Shown: positions 1-6,430, numbered from the stretch's first letter. The stretch: DNA of 8,724 nt from Bacteroidales bacterium UBA4893 (GCA_002399025.1 DHCV01000031.1:1-8724); one strand, 5' to 3'. Made by a program: numbers and translations. The notes: generated by a model from the sequence alone, not told the origin.

Positions 1-10
1 TTTTCATTCA

Positions 11-23
11 GAGGTACCTGGCG
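11..23. repeat. attachment-site core, left copy (attL)
   Basis: GAGGTACCTGGCG is repeated perfectly and in direct orientation at 8703-8715, about 8.69 kb away. The right copy is the 3' end of a tRNA gene, the classic target of tyrosine integrases, and an integrase gene lies between the copies. The core contains the 8-bp palindrome AGGTACCT. Only ten flanking bases are visible to the left, so the chromosomal context cannot be read. Confidence 0.8.
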
Positions 24-34
24 AGTCTATTATT

Positions 35-66
35 TGATTGGCTGATAGTTACAATGATTGGCTAAT
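35..66. repeat. two direct 12-bp repeats next to attL
   Basis: TGATTGGCTGAT (35-46) and TGATTGGCTAAT (55-66) differ at one base and start 20 bp apart, about two helical turns. They lie 12 bp inside the left core repeat. Position and phasing suggest binding sites for the integrase, an excisionase or a host DNA-bending factor; this assignment is inferred. Confidence 0.5.
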
Positions 67-110
67 CCCCTCTATATCTACCAAGAAGAATGGAATTTGA
101 GAAATCAGTA

Positions 111-130
111 TATCATAGCTTATCATAGCT
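111..130. repeat. tandem 10-bp duplication
   Basis: TATCATAGCT occurs twice back to back, between the 20-bp-phased repeats and the arm-type sites. A perfect tandem unit of one helical turn in an attachment region is a plausible excisionase-binding site, but it could be chance in AT-rich DNA. Confidence 0.45.
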
Positions 131-138
131 CTCCAAAA

Positions 139-160
139 TTTTAATCCTTATTTTAATCCT
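139..160. repeat. left pair of arm-type integrase sites
   Basis: TTTTAATCCT occurs at 139-148 and 151-160, in direct orientation and 12 bp apart. The same 10-mer occurs twice at the right end (8624-8633, 8636-8645) with the same spacing and orientation. Paired short direct repeats inside both ends match the arm-type sites bound by the N-terminal domain of tyrosine integrases. They lie just beyond the 3' end of the 359-residue gene. Confidence 0.6.
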
Positions 161-171
161 TGTTAATGTTT

Positions 172-1251
172 TTACTCTACTAATTGAAGATATACCGTTT
201 TTGCGTTGTTCCAAAATAAAGAACGTAGTTCTCGATGTTTTTCAGGAGCCAATGTTTCTGACTCTTTCTTTAAGATCAAATCTTTAGTTACTTTGTATGA
301 AACGATTGAAACTTCAAAGATTTTTGGACTTCCTTTAAATTCAGCCCTCAACTGTACCGTTTCAGGTGTGTTTGAACTTTCAAATTCGTAGGTCATAGCT
401 GTAAAAACACATCCTTCTTTTTCGTATTGCAATACAAATGGATCATCACGGAGATTTCTTCCTGCTAATATAGCTTGACTAATTCCTGTCAATTGTTCCT
501 TTTCGATTAGTTCTCCATTTTCATCCTCTTCTTCGTCATCATTTTCTTCATCTCGCCCACGCTTAAAAGCCAAATGTTTAACATCAGTAAATCGCCAATT
601 ACCTCCTAATCCAATCTTTGCTAATTCATCAAAGAACTCAATAGTCGTTCTTTGCTTTAGCGCATCCATGCTTATGTCAAGAACACTTGTCGTATGTTTA
701 TCTATAAGCCCTGAAATTAGTTTTTGGACTTCTTTCCCATCGCTGGACTTATTACCATCAACTTCAACTTGCCATTCACCATCTCCTTTATCTACAAAGT
801 AAAACTCAGAAAAACCTTTCTCTTCGTCTAAGAGTTCAATTCGGCCAGGTTTTTTCTTGCTATATTCTATAGACCCCTTATATATTGGAGGTTCTGTTCC
901 CTTTGAAATTTTTATTAAGGAATTAAGTCGATAACCTTTTGACACTAAACCTTTATCATTATCCCTTACTCGTTCATATAAATCTTGCAAACTAAAATTC
1001 ACAGTTGAAGAATGCAAAGTAAAACCACTAAGTGCATGTTTAGATGTTGTTTGATACGCATTCATTCGTAGTGTGTTGATGTCATTTATATCAAACATTA
1101 CATGAGATAATTCCTTAGCTATATCTTCCTGCCGTGCATTCATGAAAAAGATTCCCATTTCATGCGCAAAGTTATCTACAAAATTTCTTTTCAAGAAGCT
1201 ATTAACAACTTCCTGAATTTCAAACGGACTTGGATAATTATTCTTATTCAT
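172..1251 (-). CDS. protein of unknown function, third gene of the cargo operon
   Basis: A 359-residue soluble protein that I do not recognise. It is the last of three overlapping genes; its ATG lies inside the end of the preceding gene, with ATGAATAA shared (8-bp overlap), so translation is probably coupled. No signal peptide or membrane helix is visible. A strongly acidic run lies at about residues 233-250 (EENDDEEEDENGELIEKE), directly after a basic, tryptophan-containing stretch at about 216-232 (GGNWRFTDVKHLAFKRG). The rest is mixed alpha/beta with no catalytic motif I can name. No Shine-Dalgarno sequence precedes the start, which is usual in Bacteroidota. Its co-linearity with a nuclease-like gene suggests a partner, sensor or regulatory subunit, but that is inference. 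The coding call is secure; the function is unknown. Confidence 0.85.
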   Translation of the reverse strand: MNKNNYPSPFEIQEVVNSFLKRNFVDNFAHEMGIFFMNARQEDIAKELSHVMFDINDINTLRMNAYQTTSKHALSGFTLHSSTVNFSLQDLYERVRDNDKGLVSKGYRLNSLIKISKGTEPPIYKGSIEYSKKKPGRIELLDEEKGFSEFYFVDKGDGEWQVEVDGNKSSDGKEVQKLISGLIDKHTTSVLDISMDALKQRTTIEFFDELAKIGLGGNWRFTDVKHLAFKRGRDEENDDEEEDENGELIEKEQLTGISQAILAGRNLRDDPFVLQYEKEGCVFTAMTYEFESSNTPETVQLRAEFKGSPKIFEVSIVSYKVTKDLILKKESETLAPEKHRELRSLFWNNAKTVYLQLVE

Positions 1252-2164
1252 GAATGATATTTTTTATTGAAGCAGGTAAGTCATAGAGGTTATCCATACT
1301 TCTGATTTTAAATGTAATATCTTCAAAAACTCTTTTTATATCAGGCTCAATTTTCCTAAACTCATCATCTTCGTCATAAATAAATAAGGTCAGAGGTTTC
1401 TCTTGCTCAAGAAATGAACACCTTGCTAAAAGATTTCTAAGAAGTTTGAATGCCATAGTATTTAGTTCTCCAAAATAAAATACTAAATTTTCTTTTATTC
1501 CTTCTTTCTTTGCTTCTGCAAGTATTACTTTTGAAAAAACATATTCAATTGTTAATGCGTTTTGCCTAACAATTGGAGTATCCTCAATTAAAATAGAAGG
1601 ATAATAAAATTCAATTTCGTATTGATGTTCTTTTTTATAAGCATCGATTGCAGTGTTCAAAGAACACAGTTTTAATATGATCGAATTATCAATGACAAAA
1701 ATTTTATTTATCCCAACCTTACGGGGTCTATTTGAAACCTTTATGCCTTTGAGTATCTCTATGAATTTAGAATGATAATTTGCGTAGTTTTGTATGTCAT
1801 GAAACCAAATAGCAATAATTCCAGTATCCAAGACAGAACAGTCTTGCAATTCAGGAAACTTACCCATAAATCCCTCAGAGTTTCTTAACTCAATAAGTTT
1901 TTTATCCAAGCGGTCAATCCAATCTTGTAATAGCGATTTGTTAAAGTTCTTTGTTTCATACCTTTTAGCTTCTAATATTACAGATTGTTCGTTTGTTTTA
2001 AGAGGTGTGATGTATTTTATTAGGGTGTCTAATCCATACTTTTTTTCATCTTGACCCATAACATCCATGTCATAATCCCCAATAGTATTCCACCCGAAAT
2101 AAGACAATATCTTTGCAGCTTCCTTATTCCATATAGTTCCGTTTACTCCTTGATCTTCAGGCAT
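1244..2164 (-). CDS. putative PD-(D/E)xK nuclease-fold protein, second gene of the cargo operon
   Basis: A 306-residue protein whose first 90 residues fit the restriction-endonuclease-like core. A helix carries Glu15 (WNKEAAKILSYFGW); a strand and turn carry Asp46 (KYGLD); a beta strand ends in Glu65-Ala66-Lys67 (SVILEAKRYE); a helix follows. The order E ... D-x18-E-x-K matches the PD-(D/E)xK signature, so I infer DNA or RNA cleavage. The remaining two thirds (about 110-306) alternate hydrophobic strands with helices and include acidic YDEDDEFR at 263-270; I recognise no family there. It overlaps the upstream gene by 8 bp (ATGCCTGA) and the downstream gene by 8 bp, so the three products are probably made together and may form a complex. 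The fold assignment rests on motif spacing alone; the coding call is secure. Confidence 0.82.
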   Translation of the reverse strand: MPEDQGVNGTIWNKEAAKILSYFGWNTIGDYDMDVMGQDEKKYGLDTLIKYITPLKTNEQSVILEAKRYETKNFNKSLLQDWIDRLDKKLIELRNSEGFMGKFPELQDCSVLDTGIIAIWFHDIQNYANYHSKFIEILKGIKVSNRPRKVGINKIFVIDNSIILKLCSLNTAIDAYKKEHQYEIEFYYPSILIEDTPIVRQNALTIEYVFSKVILAEAKKEGIKENLVFYFGELNTMAFKLLRNLLARCSFLEQEKPLTLFIYDEDDEFRKIEPDIKRVFEDITFKIRSMDNLYDLPASIKNIIHE

Positions 2165-2852
2165 ATTGTTTTATTTGCTTTTTGAGATTATCCAATATAT
2201 TAAATAAATCATCTTTATCACTTTTTATAGTGAAAGCATTATTTGTAGAAATTGTTAATACAAAATCATTAAAAAAATTGGAAGATATGTCAACTGTTAT
2301 TTTTTGAATCTCATCCGAGTATTCTTCCATTATTTGTTGTCCTATTTTTGAATCAAGGATTCGAGCAGAATATTTGCCTTGAGCTCCCCTCAAATATATA
2401 AATTTCTTGATAACTATCTCACTGATAGAACAGTCAAAATCGTTTTCTATGAGTTCATTTAGTATCTTTTGTGGGTTCAAAGACAAATTCTCATAAATGA
2501 TTTTTTCAGAAACAAAATTCTTTAATTCGGACTTCACTTTATTTAATTTACTTGCAGACGAAAATGAATATATAAATCCATTTTCTAAGTCGATGAAAAA
2601 GGGAATTTCATCAAAAACAAAAATATTTCGTTGTACAAATTCTCCAATCTGAGGGTCAAATTCCTGTAATGATGTTGGAGTTCTCTTTATTAAAATGGAT
2701 TCCAAAACGTTTTCAAAAACTTCTGTTTTAGAAAATCCTATACCCTTAACTTCATTGTAAGGGTTCTCAGCAAGAGTCTTCTGTAAAGAATCAATGTCTA
2801 TTCCCTTTTGGAAAGAGATTCTATTTAGCGTAACGGAGACTTTTTTTTGCAT
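2157..2852 (-). CDS. protein of unknown function, first gene of the cargo operon
   Basis: A 231-residue soluble protein with no family I recognise. The N-terminal part (1-100) is mostly strand-forming, including RNIFVFDEIPFFIDLENGFIYSF at about 75-97. The middle (about 101-150) is helical and charged. The C-terminal part has another strand-rich block (about 185-210) and a closing amphipathic helix. No catalytic motif, signal peptide or membrane segment is seen. The ATG at 2852 lies 22 bp beyond a perfect TACATTTG -7 box, which supports this start. Its last codons overlap the nuclease-like gene (ATGCCTGA). As the first and smallest gene of the operon it could be an adaptor, inhibitor or sensor; the sequence does not decide. 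Confidence 0.82.
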   Translation of the reverse strand: MQKKVSVTLNRISFQKGIDIDSLQKTLAENPYNEVKGIGFSKTEVFENVLESILIKRTPTSLQEFDPQIGEFVQRNIFVFDEIPFFIDLENGFIYSFSSASKLNKVKSELKNFVSEKIIYENLSLNPQKILNELIENDFDCSISEIVIKKFIYLRGAQGKYSARILDSKIGQQIMEEYSDEIQKITVDISSNFFNDFVLTISTNNAFTIKSDKDDLFNILDNLKKQIKQYA

Positions 2853-2874
2853 AATGATAACTATTTAATAATGA

Positions 2875-2882
2875 CAAATGTA
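2875..2882 (-). promoter_or_regulatory. -7 box of the cargo operon promoter
   Basis: On the minus strand this reads TACATTTG, an exact match to the Bacteroidota -7 consensus TAnnTTTG. It leaves a leader of about 16 nt before the ATG at 2852. No convincing TTTG -33 box lies at the usual distance, so the promoter may be weak or may need an activator. The orphan HTH gene just upstream is a candidate regulator. Confidence 0.5.
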
Positions 2883-2973
2883 ATACTTATTTTTCTATTT
2901 AATACTCTGGCGACTGCTTAATTATTATTAGCTGTCATTTTGGAAAATAAAACGTCTCGAATTATGGATTTGG

Positions 2974-3372
2974 CTATCTTATCCACCTTTGCAAAGTCAG
3001 CCTACAAACCTTTATCCCATATTTTTCTTCAAGTACTCGAAGTATAACTTTCGTCTTGCCGTTGTACTTCTCAACCAATTTAGGTAACTCATCTTTTACC
3101 GAATCTAATTTGGGTTTTGCTCCTCGACCTTTGCCGATGCTCAAAGCCTTAAACCTATCCTTTCGATTGGTCGAAAACTCCCAACGATTGAAAAGATGAT
3201 AAAGTGTGGTTCGGCAAATTCCAATTTCATCCACTATCTCTTGCATGGAATAAACTTCCATGTTTGACATTAGTAGAGCTTTGCATCGTCTTTTGATGAC
3301 AGCATTTGTACTTGTTTCATACAACCTTGTCAGTTCCTTCTTTTCCGTTTCCGATAATTTTATATGTCTCAT
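2974..3372 (-). CDS. orphan IS630-type helix-turn-helix protein, possible regulator
   Basis: A 132-residue protein consisting only of the DNA-binding front of an IS630-family transposase. It has the entry motif LSETEKKELTRLYE (6-19), the RRCKALLMS segment (28-36), a first helix-turn-helix (about 43-66, QEIVDEIGICRTTLYHLFNRW), a basic linker GKGRGAKPKL (80-89) and a second winged-helix-like domain ending LQRWIR. It stops exactly where the DDE catalytic domain should begin, and no DDE remnant is readable in the next 120 bases, so it cannot transpose alone. An open GTG start at 3417 is rejected because the promoter -7 box (3394-3401) lies downstream of it; the ATG at 3372 sits 21 bp after that box. 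Lying just upstream of the cargo operon on the same strand, it could be its regulator or a transposon remnant. Confidence 0.7.
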   Translation of the reverse strand: MRHIKLSETEKKELTRLYETSTNAVIKRRCKALLMSNMEVYSMQEIVDEIGICRTTLYHLFNRWEFSTNRKDRFKALSIGKGRGAKPKLDSVKDELPKLVEKYNGKTKVILRVLEEKYGIKVCRLTLQRWIR

Positions 3373-3393
3373 GACTTTGGGATAAAAGAAAAT

Positions 3394-3424
3394 CAAAGGT
3401 ACAAATTCTCCAATCACTACTAAA
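3394..3424 (-). promoter_or_regulatory. promoter of the orphan HTH gene
   Basis: On the minus strand TACCTTTG (3401-3394) matches the TAnnTTTG -7 box exactly, and TTTA (3424-3421) lies 19 bp upstream as a near-consensus TTTG -33 box. The expected start of transcription is about 15 nt before the ATG at 3372, which fixes that start codon. Just upstream, ATTATT-TTGC-AATAAT (3435-3450) is a small perfect inverted repeat that might be an operator. Confidence 0.55.
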
Positions 3425-3638
3425 TGATTAAGTAATTATTTTGCAATAATGTTCAATTAATTTATTTCATTTTATTTATTTTGTTAAATATAATAATTAT
3501 TTTAATAGTTATATATCAAAATATTATATATAAATTAGTCCATGATAAGCAATGAAAACAAACGATATATTAACATTTTAAATTTCCGTAAAAAAGCAAC
3601 TGGAGTTATTAATATAGTAAATCTACAAGATAATTGAT
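3418..3638. other. divergent intergenic region between the HTH gene and the integrase
   Basis: These 221 very AT-rich bases separate the leftward HTH gene from the rightward integrase. Apart from the HTH promoter and the small inverted repeat at 3435-3450, I see no exact TAnnTTTG box for the integrase and no small gene. Confidence 0.5.
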
Positions 3639-4856
3639 ATGACTAAAGAAATTAAATTGCTCATTCGTGAAGATTTAGTAACGAAGAGCGGAAAGGTGAG
3701 AATTGAGTTTTTAATCTACTTTGAAGGGAAGCAGTACAGAGTACCTACGGGAAAAAGTATTGAGCCTAAATATTGGATTCAGAATTCAGAATTGGTGGAC
3801 AAAAGGAGTGAAGATTCTGTGAAAATCAATAGCTATTTGTCGGAAAGAAAGCAAGAGTTTGAGAAGTACAAACGAAAAAAAGAAGCATTGGAGGAAAGCG
3901 TATCGCTTGAAGAAATGAAACGGATATTGAAAGGGCTTCCTTTGGATGAAGTGAAAATTACGGCTAAATCGATATATCCTACTATTTCAAGAGCCTTTGA
4001 TGATTATGTAAAATTTCAAGAACTAAAGCCAGGGTCTAAAAACAACTATCGGATTGCCAAAAATGTTTTGGTCGATTTCTCTAAAGTGAAATATCGCAAA
4101 GAATTAACAATCGAGCAAATTGATTATAAATTTGTGGTGCAATTTGTTAAGTACCTTCGTGAGGAAAGACCTATCCCAAATCAGCAAAATACGGTAGCCA
4201 AAAGGCTAAAGTTGCTAAAAACGGTTCTTCGTTTCTCTAACAGAATAGGGAAGTACAATATTGAAGACCCATTCACAAATTATCCTATTGAACTTGGTAA
4301 GCACAAAGAAGTTGCATTAAGCAAAGAAGAATATTCCAATTTTAAGAAAGCAAAACTTCCTGAATCGGCTTGTAATTCTATGAAATTGACAAAGCATATA
4401 TTTACATTTTGCGCTGAAACAGGATTGAGGTTTTCGGATGCAATGGATTTATCTTGGGAGCATATAAATGAAAAAATGACATCTTTTGAAAAAGAGCAAG
4501 TAAAAACAAGCCACTCCGTTTTTGTTCCTATTAGCAACCAAGCAAGAGCTATATTGATATTGTATAAAAATCAATATAAGGATGCTCAAAATCATGTATT
4601 CCCAAGAATTGATATTCAGGTAATGAATCGCTATTTGAAAGATTTGGCTAAAATTATTGGAATTAACAAGAATCTAACTACGCACGTAGCAAGACATACC
4701 TTCGGGACAATTTTGGGAGCTTCGGAAAAAATCTCTGCATTTATGATATGTGATTTAATGGGTCATTCGGATATTGGAATGAGCCAACGATATATCAATT
4801 TGTCAAAAAAAGAATTGCAAAAAGCGATGGAATCGGTTTGGAGTAAGACTTCCTAA
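3639..4856 (+). CDS. int: tyrosine recombinase / site-specific integrase
   Basis: A 405-residue integrase that would insert the element into the tRNA 3' end by strand exchange at the 13-bp core and, with an excisionase, remove it. The N-terminal 85 residues look like the Bacteroidetes arm-DNA-binding domain (IKLLIRED ... GKQYRVPTGKSIEPKYWI). Residues about 112-215 form the SAM-like core-binding domain. The catalytic domain follows, with Arg264 (ETGLRFSD), a probable Lys289 (EQVKTSHS), His349 and Arg352 (HVARHTFG), His376 (LMGHSDI) and nucleophile Tyr385 (SQRYINLS); the set is complete, so the enzyme is probably active. In-frame stops just upstream (TAG TAA) support the ATG at 3639. It lies in mid-element rather than beside an end, with a terminator-like hairpin about 60 bp past the stop. 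Confidence 0.96.
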   Translation: MTKEIKLLIREDLVTKSGKVRIEFLIYFEGKQYRVPTGKSIEPKYWIQNSELVDKRSEDSVKINSYLSERKQEFEKYKRKKEALEESVSLEEMKRILKGLPLDEVKITAKSIYPTISRAFDDYVKFQELKPGSKNNYRIAKNVLVDFSKVKYRKELTIEQIDYKFVVQFVKYLREERPIPNQQNTVAKRLKLLKTVLRFSNRIGKYNIEDPFTNYPIELGKHKEVALSKEEYSNFKKAKLPESACNSMKLTKHIFTFCAETGLRFSDAMDLSWEHINEKMTSFEKEQVKTSHSVFVPISNQARAILILYKNQYKDAQNHVFPRIDIQVMNRYLKDLAKIIGINKNLTTHVARHTFGTILGASEKISAFMICDLMGHSDIGMSQRYINLSKKELQKAMESVWSKTS

Positions 4857-4873
4857 ATACAATACGTTTCATT

Positions 4874-4910
4874 TTGCTAAATTCGCCAATTGTCTTAGTA
4901 CATACGAGAC
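4874..4910 (+). repeat. upstream partial copy of the structured element
   Basis: TTGCTAAATTCGCCAATT (4874-4891) matches 5050-5067 with one mismatch, and AGTACATACGAGAC (4897-4910) matches 5070-5083 with one mismatch. Only the 5' arms of the downstream structure are present; the closing 3' arms are missing. A hairpin follows in both copies (4915-4942 and 5088-5120). The start-to-start distance is 176 bp. Confidence 0.65.
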
Positions 4911-4914
4911 GTAT

Positions 4915-4950
4915 AAGACAGCTTCCTTGCGGGGGTTGTCTTTCTATTAA
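4915..4950 (+). terminator. probable integrase terminator
   Basis: The transcript can form a 12-bp stem (4915-4926 with 4931-4942) with a TTGC tetraloop. Nine pairs are Watson-Crick and three are G-U; TTCTATT follows. It starts 59 bp after the integrase stop. Because of the G-U pairs the stem is strong only in plus-strand RNA, consistent with ending integrase transcription. The stem overlaps a competing hairpin (4891-4897 with 4914-4920). Confidence 0.55.
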
Positions 4951-4997
4951 GAATCAAAAAACTAATGATAAACAACGATGAATAGCAGGTAATTAAC

Positions 4998-5025
4998 TAT
5001 CTTTACACCGTTCTAAATAGGAACG
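4998..5025 (+). promoter_or_regulatory. possible promoter and operator before the structured leader
   Basis: TATCTTTA (4998-5005) matches the TAnnTTTG -7 box at all but the last base. Immediately downstream, overlapping the expected transcription start, CGTTC (5009-5013) and GAACG (5021-5025) form an inverted repeat that could be an operator. I see no -33 box. If used, it would give a leader of about 215 nt in front of the membrane-protein gene. Confidence 0.3.
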
Positions 5026-5057
5026 ATTGAGTAAAAGAGGTGTCTTATCTTGCTAAA

Positions 5058-5147
5058 ATCGCCAATTTAAGTACATACAAGACACGTCAAATAGCTCGCC
5101 CGTATAGGGTGGGTTGTTTGTTCGTGTATGTACGGGTGTTTGGCGAT
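5058..5147 (+). ncRNA. 90-nt nested stem-loop, structured leader RNA or single-strand origin
   Basis: Four co-axial stems nest without crossing: 5058-5065 with 5140-5147 (8 bp); 5071-5076 with 5128-5133 (6 bp); 5082-5086 with 5123-5127 (5 bp); and 5088-5101 with 5107-5120 (14 bp, loop GTATA). The last stem has four G-U pairs, which would become A-C mismatches on the other strand, so the fold is specific to plus-strand RNA or plus-strand ssDNA. It lies 81 bp before the start of the membrane-protein gene. I recognise no known RNA family. Either a leader/small RNA or a single-strand replication origin fits, given the rolling-circle Rep on the element. Confidence 0.55.
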
Positions 5148-5227
5148 ACCTTGCAGGATATGGACGGCAGCCCACTTCTTTTTTGTATATGCCTATCGGA
5201 GGTTGCAGAAGGCACAAGGCAATTTTT

Positions 5228-6208
5228 ATGGAAATATTATGGTTCTTTGGTTTTATCAGTTCCATTATTCTATCTTTTATTATAGCTAATGCAGGAGCAA
5301 AACGGCAAATAGGTTTTGGTTGGTCGTTATTTTTAGGACTTTGGCTCACTCCGATTGTCAGTTTGATAGCAGTTCTTTTATCAGAAAAGTTGCAACCCGA
5401 TAAATATGGCAGAATTGATAAGAAATGGGGTTGTATGGTTCCGTTTATTGTTTCATTTCTAATAATAGGAACGGCAGCCTATGTTATTTATTCTTTTGTA
5501 AATAGAGATATAGGAGAGAGGGAGACTACAATTGAGTTGTCAATTCCCGAAGTTTTGAAGAGTGATATTATTAAAGAGATAGAGGCAACTGCGCCAGTAA
5601 AAAATAACAGACCTATACCGCAAGAAGAAATAATTATTGCTCCAGAAGTATTGTTTGAAGAACCTGCTAATTCGACTTATGAATCATTGATGAAAAGAAA
5701 TACTAATCCAGCTAATGAAATAGAGGTTGATTTGAACGACTTTTTAGGCTTGCCCGATGATGGAATCGACTGGAATAGTACCGAACTATCAGAAAGCGAT
5801 TGCGAAGCCTTAGCAAGGCAGAAAATATATTATAGCGAAAGTAAGGATGCTTGGGTTAAGGAGAAATTCTCTAATGATTCTAAATTGGAAGCTCAAAGAC
5901 GAAGAGAAATTACAGAACGAGAGTTGACAGAACAACCCATTTGTAAAATATCATTTGAATTGCAAGGTCGTCAAGCGAAACAAATTCCAACGGTAATAAA
6001 TAAAACTTCGGCTACGGGCTTTCTGTTTATGAAGATTGAAGTTTCTCCTAATGGCGATGTAGTTAGTTGTGAGATAGACGAGAGAAGTATCATCGAAAAT
6101 ATTGAAATAAGAAAGCTTTGTATTTCTTCAGCAAAGAATACGAAGTTTAATGCGATAGATAGTAAAATAAATCAATACGGAACAATTCGATATAGCTTCA
6201 CTAAATAG
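5228..6208 (+). CDS. membrane protein with TonB/AgmX-like C-terminal domain
   Basis: A 326-residue protein. Three hydrophobic helices fall at about 5-20, 30-51 and 71-90. The pattern IGFGWSLFLGLWLTPIVSLIAVLLS resembles small integral membrane proteins common in Bacteroidota. A charged linker (about 95-245) follows, then a C-terminal domain (about 249-326) with the TonB-like pattern: GFLFMKIEVSPNGDVVSCEI, then a helix, then the closing strand GTIRYSFTK. The last domain should lie in the periplasm. The Pro-rich Glu-Pro/Lys-Pro region of true TonB is absent and there are three helices instead of one, so ordinary energy transduction is doubtful. The ATG at 5228 is chosen because the open frame upstream runs through the structured leader. 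On a mobile element this could alter TonB-dependent receptors or block phage entry; that is inference. Confidence 0.8.
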   Translation: MEILWFFGFISSIILSFIIANAGAKRQIGFGWSLFLGLWLTPIVSLIAVLLSEKLQPDKYGRIDKKWGCMVPFIVSFLIIGTAAYVIYSFVNRDIGERETTIELSIPEVLKSDIIKEIEATAPVKNNRPIPQEEIIIAPEVLFEEPANSTYESLMKRNTNPANEIEVDLNDFLGLPDDGIDWNSTELSESDCEALARQKIYYSESKDAWVKEKFSNDSKLEAQRRREITERELTEQPICKISFELQGRQAKQIPTVINKTSATGFLFMKIEVSPNGDVVSCEIDERSIIENIEIRKLCISSAKNTKFNAIDSKINQYGTIRYSFTK

Positions 6209-6430
6209 GTATCTCTTCTGAACGCTCCTTTCCTCTCCAGTATTGTTAAATATTTCAAAATCGCATTTGTAGTTCAATTAGGGGAAAAACCAATGAATCA
6301 TTTCGAATTCTCAGACTTTTCCTTAAAATTGAGTTCTTAACATATCTTAAAATGCTGATAGCTCAATAAAATCCCTGTTATAGTATGGTTTTACCATGGC
6401 GAGAAACTCGCCATTTAAAATCATATAAAA
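6209..6430. other. regulatory gap upstream of the HTH-rep operon
   Basis: These 222 bases contain no gene. TATCTTAA (6343-6350) is a poor -7 box. The clear structure is a pair of adjoining hairpins at 6385-6414, described separately. No terminator with a T tract is visible after the membrane-protein gene. Confidence 0.4.
6385..6414. promoter_or_regulatory. two adjoining inverted repeats, operator or replication origin
   Basis: ATGGT-TTT-ACCAT (6385-6397) and ATGGCGAG-AAA-CTCGCCAT (6396-6414, 8 perfect pairs) share two bases. They end 16 bp before the start of the HTH gene and so would lie in its promoter or leader. They could be an operator for autoregulation by the HTH protein or hairpins of the Rep double-strand origin. 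With no T tract behind them they are unlikely to be a terminator. Confidence 0.5.

Larger units (their letters stand above)
4857..5227. other. non-coding region between the integrase and the membrane-protein gene
   Basis: These 371 bases hold the integrase terminator, two related copies of a structured element, a possible promoter with an inverted repeat, and a structured leader. Open frames crossing it (for example upward from 5228 to 5114) overlap the strong stems and look accidental. Confidence 0.6.

Noticed and set aside
111..160. CRISPR array from repeats at the left end
   Set aside because: There are only two copies of each short unit, no regular spacers and no cas gene.
3373..3417. 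15-residue N-terminal extension of the orphan HTH protein from a GTG
   Set aside because: The promoter -7 box lies inside the extension and the IS630-like similarity begins at MRHIKL.
2974..3417. Complete insertion sequence around the IS630-like gene
   Set aside because: No DDE domain, no terminal inverted repeats and no TA target duplication could be found.
5058..5147. Integron attC site
   Set aside because: The ends lack the RYYYAAC/GTTRRRY core motifs, and the integrase is not of the integron type.
5114..5227. 38-residue N-terminal extension of the membrane protein
   Set aside because: It overlaps the strong stem-loop, is not membrane- or signal-like, and the first helix fits directly behind the ATG at 5228.
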